This document shows positions 34,147-42,667 of a stretch of 64,000 nucleotides of DNA, one piece after another; the first letter of the stretch is position 1; the number at the start of each line of letters is the position of its first letter. The notes under the pieces are model-generated. The model was not told the origin of the DNA. It ran no database searches and saw only the letters and a list, made by a program, of their open reading frames with translations. The translations under genes and the position numbers were made by a program. The stretch covers positions 1 to 64,000 of the forward strand of contig JAHIND010000031.1 in the NCBI GenBank assembly GCA_018896025.1, given 5' to 3'. The stretch is from Pseudomonadota bacterium. Its GTDB lineage: Bacteria > Desulfobacterota > Desulfarculia > Desulfarculales > Desulfarculaceae.

Positions 34147-35020
34147 GGTTTTCCTTTCGATGGCCGGAGGCAAGATCACCATATAAAGTGCTAAATTAGC
34201 ACCCGTTCCTTTTTCTGGCAAGACCAAGATGCGCCTGAGCCGAGGACAGAGCGCCTATTTTTTATTAGAGCTTACGGGAAGATACTGCGACGCCGCCTGG
34301 TAGCCCCTCGAGGTCTGTGCCGTGAAGGGCCAAGACCTGGGGCAAAACAAAGGTGGCATGGCGTAGCGATTGCCGGGTGCATTAGGCCGCCTAGCCTTCG
34401 GCCCGTCCCGTTGCCTTGGCCCACTTTTTCCCGCGTCAAAGCACCTCTAAAGTACCGTTTAACCGGTTAACGGTCACCTAATAAATATTGGGTTTATATA
34501 GAGTTTGCCAGCATAATTTAGGCCGTGGCCATCGGTGTTACCGCAAAAATCTTTTATACCGGCCCGCTATTAAACGGCATTTGCCAAACCTTTGCCGATA
34601 AATTAAAATGCCAAAATCTCGCCACCCTTGGATAGGAAAAGCGGGAAAACTTCCCCAGGATAAACTCCCCGTTCGGCGAATCTTCAGGCATCTATTTTCG
34701 TGGCCCGCCCGGAATTAGTTAGGCTCAACGGTAAGCTAGGCATGGCCCGCCCATGATGGGAGTAGGGTAAATTTGGGCTTGGCGCTTGGGTCACGTTAGG
34801 GTTAAAAGTAGGTATCCCAGCTTGACCCGGCATGATTTTATGGTCTAGCATTCAAATGTATTAGTAAAGCATTTCACTCCTGCGGATAGAGTATAGTAAC
34901 CATTCACACCCCGCTTTGCGTGCCCGCGCCAAATGACGTCCTCCGCGGCAAAGCTTTTACCAATAGTCCACATACAGCCACTTCACCTATGCGACACGAT
35001 TCATAGGAAAGGATAGCCCA
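34147..35020. other. Long non-coding region upstream of gadC
   Basis: About 870 bp without a credible gene on either strand; it is AT-richer than its neighbours. Besides the palindrome listed next, only weak -10-like hexamers (TATAGT near 34894) and short repeats are visible. It could hold the gadC promoter, a long leader or an unrecognised small RNA. Confidence 0.5.
34454..34474. promoter_or_regulatory. Palindromic site upstream of gadC (possible operator)
   Basis: The core TTAACCGGTTAA (34459-34470) is a perfect 12-bp palindrome, extended to ACCG...CGGT with one unpaired T. Its symmetry suggests a dimeric regulator. It lies about 550 bp from gadC and 310 bp upstream of the GGDEF-EAL start, so its target is uncertain. 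Confidence 0.4.
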
Positions 35021-36478
35021 ATGGCGGCAAGCAAAAAAATGACGGTGGGCACCATCACCATGATGACCGCCGCCGCGGTCATCAGCCTTCGCGGCCTGCC
35101 CATGATGGCCAAGGAAGGCATGTCCATGATCTTCTACATCCTGTTCTCCACCGTGCTGTTTTTGATTCCCGCCTCCCTGGTGGCCGCCGAGCTGGGCGGC
35201 GCCTTCAGCAACAAGGGCGGCGGCGTGTACACCTGGGTCAAGGAGGCCTTCGGCTCCCGCTGGGGCTTCACGGCCATCTGGCTGCAGTGGATCCAAAACG
35301 TGGTGTGGTACCCCACGGTCTTGGGATTCGCCGCCGGGGCCCTGGCCTATCTGTTCATGGACCCCAAGTTGGCCGAAAACGGCTTTTTCACCGGCAGCGT
35401 GATCCTGGTGGTCTACTGGCTCTCCACCTTCCTCACCCTGGCCGGGTCCACCACCGCCGCCCGCATCACCAAGTACGGCTTCCTTTTGGGAACCGTGCTG
35501 CCGGGCCTGTTCATCATCGTGCTGGGCCTGCTGTGGGTGGACCAGGGCAACCCCCTGCAGTTTTTGCACCCCCTGGCCGACGCCGCCTCCACGGCGGCGG
35601 GGGGCCACCCCCACGCCCGCCTGATGCCCCACATCACAGGACTGGGCAGCGTGGCCTTCCTGGCGGGCATCATCCTGCTGTTCGCGGGCGTGGAGGTGCA
35701 CGCGGTGCACGCCAACCAGATGGCCAACCCGGCCAAGCAGTTCCCGCTGAGCATGTTCCTGGCCGCGCTGATCATCTTCTTCCTGTTCACCCTGGGCTCC
35801 CTGGCCGTGGCCGCGGTGCTGCGTCCGGAAGAGATCAGCCTCACCGCCGGGCTCATGCAGGCCTTCCAGAGCCTGCTGACCAAATGGCACATCGCCTGGC
35901 TCACTCCCATCGTGGGGCTGTTCGTGGCCTACGGGGCCATGGGCGGGGTCATGAGCTGGCTGGGCGGCCCCAGCCGGGGCCTGCTGGAGACGGCCAAAAG
36001 CGGCGAGCTGCCGCCCTTCATGGCCAAGGTCAACAAAAAGGGCATGCAGGTGACCATCCTGATGATCCAGGGCGTCATCGTCAGCCTCTTGGCCTGCCTG
36101 TACTTCATCATGAGCAACGTGAGCGTGGCCTTCTTCCTGCTCTCGGCCATCACCATCACCCTGTACCTGGTGATGTACATCCTCATGTACGCGGCGGCCA
36201 TCCGCCTGCGCTTCACCCAGCCTGACCTGCCCCGCTCCTACAAGGTGCCCGGCGGCACCTTCGGCATGATCTTCCTGGCCGGCATCGGCCTGCTGGGGGT
36301 CACCTTCGCCCTGGTGGTGGGCTTCTTCCCGCCCAGCAACCTGCCGGTGGGCAACCCGGCCCTGTACGTGGGCTTGGTGGCGGCGGGCATGGTGGTGTTC
36401 GTGGGCCTGCCGCTGTTGATCAACTCCCTGAAGAAGCCTGACTGGAAAAGGGACGTGGCGGCGGCTCCGTCCGAATAA
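35021..36478 (+). CDS. gadC: Glutamate:GABA antiporter (GadC-like APC transporter)
   Basis: This 485-residue protein has 12 membrane helices and begins with the GadC-type opening (TVGTITMMTAAAVISLRGLP), then GGGVYTWVKEAFG. It belongs to the glutamate:GABA antiporter branch of the APC superfamily and is followed 58 bp later by glutamate decarboxylase, the usual pair for glutamate-dependent acid resistance. It exchanges external glutamate for GABA, exporting the product of GadB and so removing cytoplasmic protons. The C-terminal tail is about 20 residues long, shorter than the E. coli C-plug region that closes GadC at neutral pH. An AGGAAAGGA site precedes the ATG. Confidence 0.9.
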   Translation: MAASKKMTVGTITMMTAAAVISLRGLPMMAKEGMSMIFYILFSTVLFLIPASLVAAELGGAFSNKGGGVYTWVKEAFGSRWGFTAIWLQWIQNVVWYPTVLGFAAGALAYLFMDPKLAENGFFTGSVILVVYWLSTFLTLAGSTTAARITKYGFLLGTVLPGLFIIVLGLLWVDQGNPLQFLHPLADAASTAAGGHPHARLMPHITGLGSVAFLAGIILLFAGVEVHAVHANQMANPAKQFPLSMFLAALIIFFLFTLGSLAVAAVLRPEEISLTAGLMQAFQSLLTKWHIAWLTPIVGLFVAYGAMGGVMSWLGGPSRGLLETAKSGELPPFMAKVNKKGMQVTILMIQGVIVSLLACLYFIMSNVSVAFFLLSAITITLYLVMYILMYAAAIRLRFTQPDLPRSYKVPGGTFGMIFLAGIGLLGVTFALVVGFFPPSNLPVGNPALYVGLVAAGMVVFVGLPLLINSLKKPDWKRDVAAAPSE

Positions 36479-36536
36479 GCGATTAGACCAGGGGCCGCGC
36501 TTGAGGCCCACAACCGGTTGAATGGAGAATTTACGC

Positions 36537-37949
36537 ATGGCTTTGCATAAAAAGGAAACCGTCAGGGACGAACTGATGGACGACGTGTACGCCGCCAGCG
36601 ACGTATGCACCGCCATCCCCAAGTATCGATTCCCCAAGGTGGAGACCCCCGGGCAGCACGCCTACCAGTTGGTGCACGACGAGCTGATGCTCGACGGCAA
36701 CGCCCGCATGAACTTGGCCACCTTCTGCTCCACCTGGCTGGAGCCGGAGATACACCAGCTCATGGAGGAGTGCCTGGACAAGAACATGATCGACAAGGAC
36801 GAGTATCCCCAGACCGCCGAGCTGGAGGCGCGTTGCGTGCACATGCTGGCGGACCTGTGGAACTCGCCCGAGGCGGCCAACACCATGGGCTGCTCCACCA
36901 CGGGCTCCTCCGAGGCGGCCATGCTGGGCGGCATGGCCATGAAGTGGCGCTGGCGGGAAAAGATGAAGGCCGAGGGCAAGCCCTACGACAAGCCCAACAT
37001 GGTCTGCGGCCCGGTGCAGATCTGCTGGCACAAGTTCACCCGCTACTGGGACGTGGAGCACCGCGAGATTCCCATGGAGGGCGACCGGCTGATCATGACC
37101 CCGGAGGTGGTGGCCGACTACTGCGACGAGAACACCATCGGGGTGGTGCCCACCCTGGGGGTCACCTACACCGGCCAGTACGAGGACGTGAAGGGCATCA
37201 GTGATGCCCTGGACAAGCTCCAGGCCGACAAGGGCTGGGACATCCCCATCCACGTAGACGGGGCCAGCGGCGGCTTCCTGGCTCCCTTCCACGACCCGGA
37301 CCTTCAGTGGGACTTCCGTTTGCCCCGGGTCAAGTCCATCAACGCCTCGGGCCACAAGTTCGGCCTGTCGCCCCTGGGCGTGGGCTGGGTGATCTGGCGC
37401 GACGCCGCCGAGCTTCCCAGCGACCTGATCTTCAACGTCAACTACCTGGGCGGCAACATGCCCACCTTCGCCCTGAACTTCTCCCGCCCCGGCGGGCAGA
37501 TCGTGGCCCAGTACTACAACTTCCTGCGCCTGGGCCGCGAGGGCTACCAGAAGATTCAGGACGCCTGCTACGACACCGCGGTGTACCTGGGCGAGGCGAT
37601 GGAAAAGCTGGGACCCTTCGAGGTAATCTACAACGGCAAGGGCGGCATCCCGGCCCTGCTGTGGGCCTTCAAGGAAGGCACCGACCCCGGCTACAGCCTC
37701 TATGACCTCTCCGACCGCCTGCGCAGCCGTGGTTGGCAGGTGCCGGCCTATTCCATGCCGCCCAAGCGCGAAGACATGGTGGTGTGCCGCACCCTGATCC
37801 GTCACGGGGTCAGCCGCGACCTGGCCGACCTGCTCTTGGAAGACGTGAAGCGCTCCCTGGACTACTTCGCCAAGCACCCGGTGAGCAATCCTCTGGACGA
37901 GTCCGAGGCGGGCGGCTTCGCCCACACCGGCAAGAGCGCCAAAAAATAG
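36537..37949 (+). CDS. gadB: Glutamate decarboxylase
   Basis: The ATG at 36537, with GGAG 9 bp upstream, gives 470 residues; an ATG five codons earlier overlaps that site. It aligns closely with E. coli GadB from memory: DELMLDGNARMNLATFC, GSSEAAMLGGMAMKWRWR, CGPVQICWHKF, and the pyridoxal-phosphate Lys274 in NASGHKFGLSPLG. The C-terminal GGFAHTG retains the His that in E. coli GadB (H465) closes the active site at neutral pH. It converts glutamate and a proton to GABA and CO2 in the cytoplasm. It is encoded between gadC and an exported amidotransferase-like protein. Confidence 0.95.
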   Translation: MALHKKETVRDELMDDVYAASDVCTAIPKYRFPKVETPGQHAYQLVHDELMLDGNARMNLATFCSTWLEPEIHQLMEECLDKNMIDKDEYPQTAELEARCVHMLADLWNSPEAANTMGCSTTGSSEAAMLGGMAMKWRWREKMKAEGKPYDKPNMVCGPVQICWHKFTRYWDVEHREIPMEGDRLIMTPEVVADYCDENTIGVVPTLGVTYTGQYEDVKGISDALDKLQADKGWDIPIHVDGASGGFLAPFHDPDLQWDFRLPRVKSINASGHKFGLSPLGVGWVIWRDAAELPSDLIFNVNYLGGNMPTFALNFSRPGGQIVAQYYNFLRLGREGYQKIQDACYDTAVYLGEAMEKLGPFEVIYNGKGGIPALLWAFKEGTDPGYSLYDLSDRLRSRGWQVPAYSMPPKREDMVVCRTLIRHGVSRDLADLLLEDVKRSLDYFAKHPVSNPLDESEAGGFAHTGKSAKK

Positions 37950-38049
37950 AACCAGCGCACACCGGCGGGGCCCGGACCGGCTCCGGACCCCGCCTCCCCG
38001 CCGCCCACGCCGGCCGTCCCCAAGACCGGCCCCCTTCGGGAGCTGAAGT

Positions 38050-39531
38050 ATGAAGACGTTGAAGATTTTTCTGGCCCTGGCCCTGATGTTGGCCCTGCCG
38101 GGCCTGGCCATGGCCCAGGACGCGCCCACCGCGCCCAAGCTGACCAACAACCCCAGCCTGGACGTGGTGGTCACCAACCCCCGCCCGGTGCTCAGCTTCT
38201 TCAACGCCCATGGCGGCCAGGCTCCCCTGAGCTATGAGATGCAGCTCAGCCCCAACCCCGAGTTCTCGGGCCCGGGCCTGATCTCCTACCAGGGCCTGGC
38301 CCAGGAGCCGGGCCGGGTCAGCGCCAAGCGGGTGGCCAAGGGTGACGAGCTAACCGACAAGTCGCGCTACTGGTGGCGGGTGCGGGCGGTGGACGCGGCG
38401 GGACGCAAGGGCCCCTGGGCCCAGACCCGCTTTTTCGTGGACACCGCCAGCGACGACCGCTTCATGGGCTTGGTCCGGGTCCAGCCCGCCAGCGTCACGG
38501 TATCCAGCGGCTTCAATCCCCGCAACATCTACGACCTGGACGACCCCGGCCAGAGCACCTTTTGGCAATCGGCCCCCTTTCACGAGCGGGACCAATGGGT
38601 GGTCCTGGACCTGGGGCAAATCAGGACCATCAGCCGCATCTGGATGCTCTCGGCCATAAACGGCAAAAACGGCTGGCTCAAGGACTTCGCCTGGCAGACC
38701 AGCGTGGATGGGGTGAACTGGCAAGACGTGCCCGGCGGCAAGCTGGCGAACAACGACACCTTCCGCAATATCCTGGAGATAATGCCCACCACGTCGCGCT
38801 TCTGGCGGCTGTACATTAGCGACTGGCACGGCTACTGCGCCCAGATCAACGCCCTGTGCCTCTACTCGCCGGGCAAGCCGCCCGTGCCCACCCCGCCGCC
38901 GGGCAAATACGTGCTGGTGGTGGGCGACCAGATGAACGGCTACACCTTCACCCAGTTGGCCCGGCGCATCCAGGGGCTGGGCCTGGGACTGGACGTCTTG
39001 CAGGTGCCCCACTTTCAGATGTCCCTGGAGTTGGTGCAAAGCTTGAAGCCCCAGCCGGTGGCCATCATCTTCTCGGGCAACAACGCTGGCTACCAGAACC
39101 TGCCCATGTTCGAGTACAACGGCAACTACGAGATCATCCGTGAGTGCAAGCTGCCCATCCTGGGCATCTGCTGCGGCCACCAGCTCACGGCCATGGCCTA
39201 CGGGCTAACCTTCGCCCGCTCCATGGGCTGGTCGGACATCACCGCCCTGGACCCGCCTCCCTGGAAGCACGACATAGACCTCCTGAAAAAGGACCCCCTG
39301 TTCCAGGGAGTGCCCGACCCCTTTGTCGCCCCGGAGGTGCACGGCTGGGCGGTGTACACCCTGCCCGACCACTACGAGGCCCTGGCCCGCTCCAAGTATC
39401 TCCAGTCCTTGAGGCGCACCGACAAGATGCTCTACGGGGTGCAGTTCCACCCGGAGATCGACGCGCCCTACAACCAGGCCCAGGCGGTGCTGGTCAACTT
39501 CCTGAAGATGGCCCTGCAAAAGGCCCCCTAG
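38050..39531 (+). CDS. Predicted exported F5/8C (discoidin)-class I glutamine amidotransferase fusion
   Basis: A 493-residue protein with a signal peptide (MKTLKIFLALALMLALPGLAMAQ). Residues about 28-132 resemble a fibronectin type III fold. Residues about 140-275 resemble an F5/8 type C (discoidin) carbohydrate- or lipid-binding domain (YDLDDPGQSTFW, WVVLDLGQ, SRFWRLYISDW). Residues 285-493 are a class I glutamine amidotransferase domain with GICCGHQ (nucleophile C374) and VQFHPEI (H467, E469), so the catalytic triad is complete. Such domains normally act in the cytoplasm beside a synthetase domain, absent here. It follows gadB by 100 bp. Glutamine hydrolysis outside the cytoplasm is an inference; other amide or gamma-glutamyl substrates are possible. 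Confidence 0.8.
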   Translation: MKTLKIFLALALMLALPGLAMAQDAPTAPKLTNNPSLDVVVTNPRPVLSFFNAHGGQAPLSYEMQLSPNPEFSGPGLISYQGLAQEPGRVSAKRVAKGDELTDKSRYWWRVRAVDAAGRKGPWAQTRFFVDTASDDRFMGLVRVQPASVTVSSGFNPRNIYDLDDPGQSTFWQSAPFHERDQWVVLDLGQIRTISRIWMLSAINGKNGWLKDFAWQTSVDGVNWQDVPGGKLANNDTFRNILEIMPTTSRFWRLYISDWHGYCAQINALCLYSPGKPPVPTPPPGKYVLVVGDQMNGYTFTQLARRIQGLGLGLDVLQVPHFQMSLELVQSLKPQPVAIIFSGNNAGYQNLPMFEYNGNYEIIRECKLPILGICCGHQLTAMAYGLTFARSMGWSDITALDPPPWKHDIDLLKKDPLFQGVPDPFVAPEVHGWAVYTLPDHYEALARSKYLQSLRRTDKMLYGVQFHPEIDAPYNQAQAVLVNFLKMALQKAP

Positions 39532-39560
39532 CAAAGCGGCCAAAACAGCACTCCGCAAAA

Positions 39561-39621
39561 CCCGGTCAAATATTTTAATATAGGAGGGGCCACGCATCCG
39601 CGGCCCCATCGCCTGACCGGG
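39561..39621 (+). promoter_or_regulatory. Nested hairpin in the leader of the 1007-residue protein gene
   Basis: CCCGGTCA (39561-39568) pairs perfectly with TGACCGGG (39614-39621), enclosing GGGGCC (39586-39591) and GGCCCC (39602-39607). The outer stem ends within the GGGAGA ribosome binding site, so folding would hide it. There is no T-run. Confidence 0.45.
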
Positions 39622-39630
39622 AGAATGCTT

Positions 39631-42600
39631 ATGCAGCCTGCCCTGCTGCCCCTGTGCCTGGCCCTGTTGCTGTTCAGCGCCTTGCCGGCCCCGGCCGCCC
39701 CGCCCGGCCAGGGCCAGATTCCCGTGCGCGAGATCGTGGAGCAGGCCGTGGAGGCCTATGTCCAGAAAACCGGCAACCAGGTGGTGGGCATGGGCTCCTG
39801 GATCAAGGGCACCACCTACCGCAACCCCCTCACCTCGCCCGACCCCTCGGACCACGACATGACCCCCCTGTTCAAGTCCCAGGACCCCCTGGTCCTGGAG
39901 CAACAGTGGAAGTCTATGCAAAAGGACCTGCGCGAGGACATCGAGAAGGGCCTGCGCAAGGCCAAGCCGGGCATCACTCCCCAGGAGGTGGACAAGGTGA
40001 TGCGCTCGGTTAACGTCTACCCCCCCGAGTCCCTGGTGGCCGACGTGGTGGACGAAAAGGAGGCCGTGGAGCGCTTCTCCCGCATGAAGGCCAAACCCAA
40101 CCTGGGAGGCGCTCCGGTGGAGGGGGTGTGGGGCAAGGCCAAGAAGCCCTTCACCCAGGCCTATGCCCAAAGCGCCGGGCGCACCTATTTCCGCGATCCC
40201 AAGGGGGTGGTGCGCAGGGGCTTCACCGACCTGGACAACCTGGCCGCCGGCTATGGCCGCTTCAGCCTGGAAGCCACCAGCGACTTGGCCGAGCAGTTCG
40301 CCAAGAAGGCCCGCCTGGCCATGGCCGAGGGGCGGGGAGCCGACGCCCTCAAGAACCTGAACCGCCTAAACCAGTACCTGCGCAAGGGCAAGAACGCCGC
40401 GGGCATCAGCGGGGCGGGCAACCTGAACCCCGAGCTTTTGGAGGCCATGGCCGACGCTCAAACCCTGGACCTCCAGGACGCCGAGACCATGACCAAATGG
40501 CTGGAGCGCAACCAGCGCATCCTGGGCAAGGGCCTGGGCCACGCCGACGACGAGCTGGCCCTGCTCAAGCGCATCGCGGTGAGCACCAACGGCGACGAGC
40601 TCAAATACCTCAAGTCGCTCCAGGGCAACAAGCTCAGGCGCTTCATGTCTTGGGCCCGGGGCATGCAGGGCAAGATGGGACAAGCCCTGAACAGCGGCAA
40701 GGCCGTGGCGGCCAAGGTGCCCTGGGACAAGGCCTTCAAGGCCGCCGTGGCCCTGGGGGTGGCCATAGAATTTTATAACGCGGCCTCCCTGTACCAAACC
40801 GACGGCTGGGACGCGGCCAACCAGTCCCTGTCTTTGGCGGGCATCAACCTGATCCCCAGCAACATCCTGGGCCAGATCATGCTGGACTACGGCACCGAGG
40901 TGGGCTACGACCTGGTGGCCGCGCCCCAGGGCTGCGAAAACCTCCTGGCCGGCATCTACGAGGTCAAGGGCCGCCAACGCCTGGGCCAGGGCGAGCAGAT
41001 CGAGGACCTGGCCCGGCGCTGCCTGGACGAGCAGTGCGTTTCCGAGGCGGTGGAGCGCCAGGCCGAGGCGGCCAGCCGCAAGGACCTGGAGAAAGAGAGC
41101 TACGCCGGGGTCAAGGGATCGCGGGCCATCAAGGCCCGGCTCATGGGCCAGTGCCTGCCGGTGATATTGCAGGCCTGGAAGCGGGAACGCTACCGTCTGC
41201 TGGGCCTGGCCCTGCAAGACAAGTTCGACCTGGACAAAATGCTCAGCGGATCGCTGCTGGTGCTGGAAGCCCCCGGCTCCGGCGGCGGCCAGACCAGGGA
41301 GTATCTCCTGCGGCCCCAGTTCACCCTGGAGCGGGAGCCGCTCAGAAAGCTGTTGGTCAAGTTCGAGGACGACCTCAAGCTCTTGGGCGGGCCGGGCAAG
41401 ATGGGGCGGCTCTCGGTGGGGGAGCGCTTTCACTGGACCGTGGAGGTCTTCGACTTTCGCCAGGGCAAGTGGCTGCCCTTTCGCCAGCCGCCGGACCTGA
41501 GCCGCCACCTGGACCCGCGCAACCGCCACACCGCCATGCTGGGCCAAAAGGTCGGGCTGAAGCTGGCCCTGCCCGCCGGGCCCGCCTACCGGGTGGGCCT
41601 GGAGTACTCCCTGGTGGCCATGCCCGCAGTGCCGCCCTTGGGCTACCGGGCTCCGGAGGTGGAGGAGTTCAACCGCGAGCTTAGGGCCACCTACGGCCTC
41701 AAGTCCCTGCTGCCCCTGGAGACCGGGGACTGGCGGCTCAAGGTGAGCGGGCCTCAGAGCCTGGCCGCCGGGGCTCCGGGCAAGCTCTCGGCCAGGGTGG
41801 AGGGCGACCCGCCCTGGGGCAAGGGCCAGGGCTTCGCCACCCAGGTGATCTGGGAGCAGGCTCCGGGGAACGCCAGCCTGGGCCAGGGCCCGGAGTTGGC
41901 GATCACCGGCCCGGCCCAGGGCAGCGCCCAGTATCGGGCGGTCCTGGTGGGCCAGGTGGCGGGCCGCCAGGAGCGGCTGGCCGAGGAGATGTTCACCCTG
42001 GCCGCCCAGGGCGTTGCCTGGCTGCGCATGAGCGCGGTGGACAAGACCAGCCGCCAACCCCTGCCCGGAGCCTCCTGGCGCATATCCGGCCCCGGCGGCT
42101 TCAGCGCCCAGCGCCGGGGCGCCTCCTTCACCCTCGAGCAGGCCCCGCCGGGCGGCTACCGCATCGCGGTGAGCGCCCCGGAGCACCAGGACCTGCAAGG
42201 CCCCCTGACCCTGGAGGCGGGCAAGCGCTACGACAAGGTGGCCCCCCTGGCGCCCCAGCCCAAGCCCGAGGCCAAGGCCAAGGCCAAAGAGAAGGGCAAG
42301 ACCCAGGACAGGCCGGTGGTCACCACCGGGCCCAAGAACCTGAGCGGCGCGCCCGCGGCGGCCGATCCCCTGGAGGGCATGAGCCCGGACCAGATCTGCT
42401 CCTGCTACGAGCAGTGGTTCCTCAAGGTGAATAAAAAGCCCAAGAAGCCGGGCAAGGAAAGAACCGAGGCCAAGCAGGCCATGCGCTACCAGGCGGACAA
42501 GAAACGCTGCTGGGGTGAATACACCTACCACTTTTACTATGAGCGGGAAAAAAAGTGGGTCTACAACGGGGTGGTGTGGACCCACTTCCCCTCCCTTCGC

Positions 42601-42654
42601 AAGGCCTCCGGCATCTGCCGAAGCTACCTGCGCTCCCAGGGCAAGGCCAAATAG
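39631..42654 (+). CDS. Large exported protein of unknown function
   Basis: The ATG at 39631 is favoured because GGGAG lies 7 bp upstream; it gives 1007 residues with a signal peptide ending near PAPAAPPGQ. I do not recognise a family. Residues about 20-420 are helical and charged, with WIKGTTYRNPLTSPDPSDHDMTP and a possible membrane or hydrophobic stretch near 380-400. Residues 420-520 contain several Cys. Residues 560-860 look beta-rich, including carboxypeptidase-regulatory-like repeats (LPGASWRISGPGGFSA, GGYRIAVSAPEHQDLQG). A Lys/Ala linker (870-900) precedes a Cys-containing C-terminal module (ICSCYEQWF, CWGEYTYHFYYEREKKW). It lies in the same direction as the gad genes. Confidence 0.6.
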   Translation: MQPALLPLCLALLLFSALPAPAAPPGQGQIPVREIVEQAVEAYVQKTGNQVVGMGSWIKGTTYRNPLTSPDPSDHDMTPLFKSQDPLVLEQQWKSMQKDLREDIEKGLRKAKPGITPQEVDKVMRSVNVYPPESLVADVVDEKEAVERFSRMKAKPNLGGAPVEGVWGKAKKPFTQAYAQSAGRTYFRDPKGVVRRGFTDLDNLAAGYGRFSLEATSDLAEQFAKKARLAMAEGRGADALKNLNRLNQYLRKGKNAAGISGAGNLNPELLEAMADAQTLDLQDAETMTKWLERNQRILGKGLGHADDELALLKRIAVSTNGDELKYLKSLQGNKLRRFMSWARGMQGKMGQALNSGKAVAAKVPWDKAFKAAVALGVAIEFYNAASLYQTDGWDAANQSLSLAGINLIPSNILGQIMLDYGTEVGYDLVAAPQGCENLLAGIYEVKGRQRLGQGEQIEDLARRCLDEQCVSEAVERQAEAASRKDLEKESYAGVKGSRAIKARLMGQCLPVILQAWKRERYRLLGLALQDKFDLDKMLSGSLLVLEAPGSGGGQTREYLLRPQFTLEREPLRKLLVKFEDDLKLLGGPGKMGRLSVGERFHWTVEVFDFRQGKWLPFRQPPDLSRHLDPRNRHTAMLGQKVGLKLALPAGPAYRVGLEYSLVAMPAVPPLGYRAPEVEEFNRELRATYGLKSLLPLETGDWRLKVSGPQSLAAGAPGKLSARVEGDPPWGKGQGFATQVIWEQAPGNASLGQGPELAITGPAQGSAQYRAVLVGQVAGRQERLAEEMFTLAAQGVAWLRMSAVDKTSRQPLPGASWRISGPGGFSAQRRGASFTLEQAPPGGYRIAVSAPEHQDLQGPLTLEAGKRYDKVAPLAPQPKPEAKAKAKEKGKTQDRPVVTTGPKNLSGAPAAADPLEGMSPDQICSCYEQWFLKVNKKPKKPGKERTEAKQAMRYQADKKRCWGEYTYHFYYEREKKWVYNGVVWTHFPSLRKASGICRSYLRSQGKAK

Positions 42655-42667
42655 CCGGGCGCGGAGC

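Noticed and set aside
34904..36637. 577-residue open frame antisense to gadC
   Set aside because: His/Gln/Gly-rich low-complexity product on the strand opposite a clear transporter gene.
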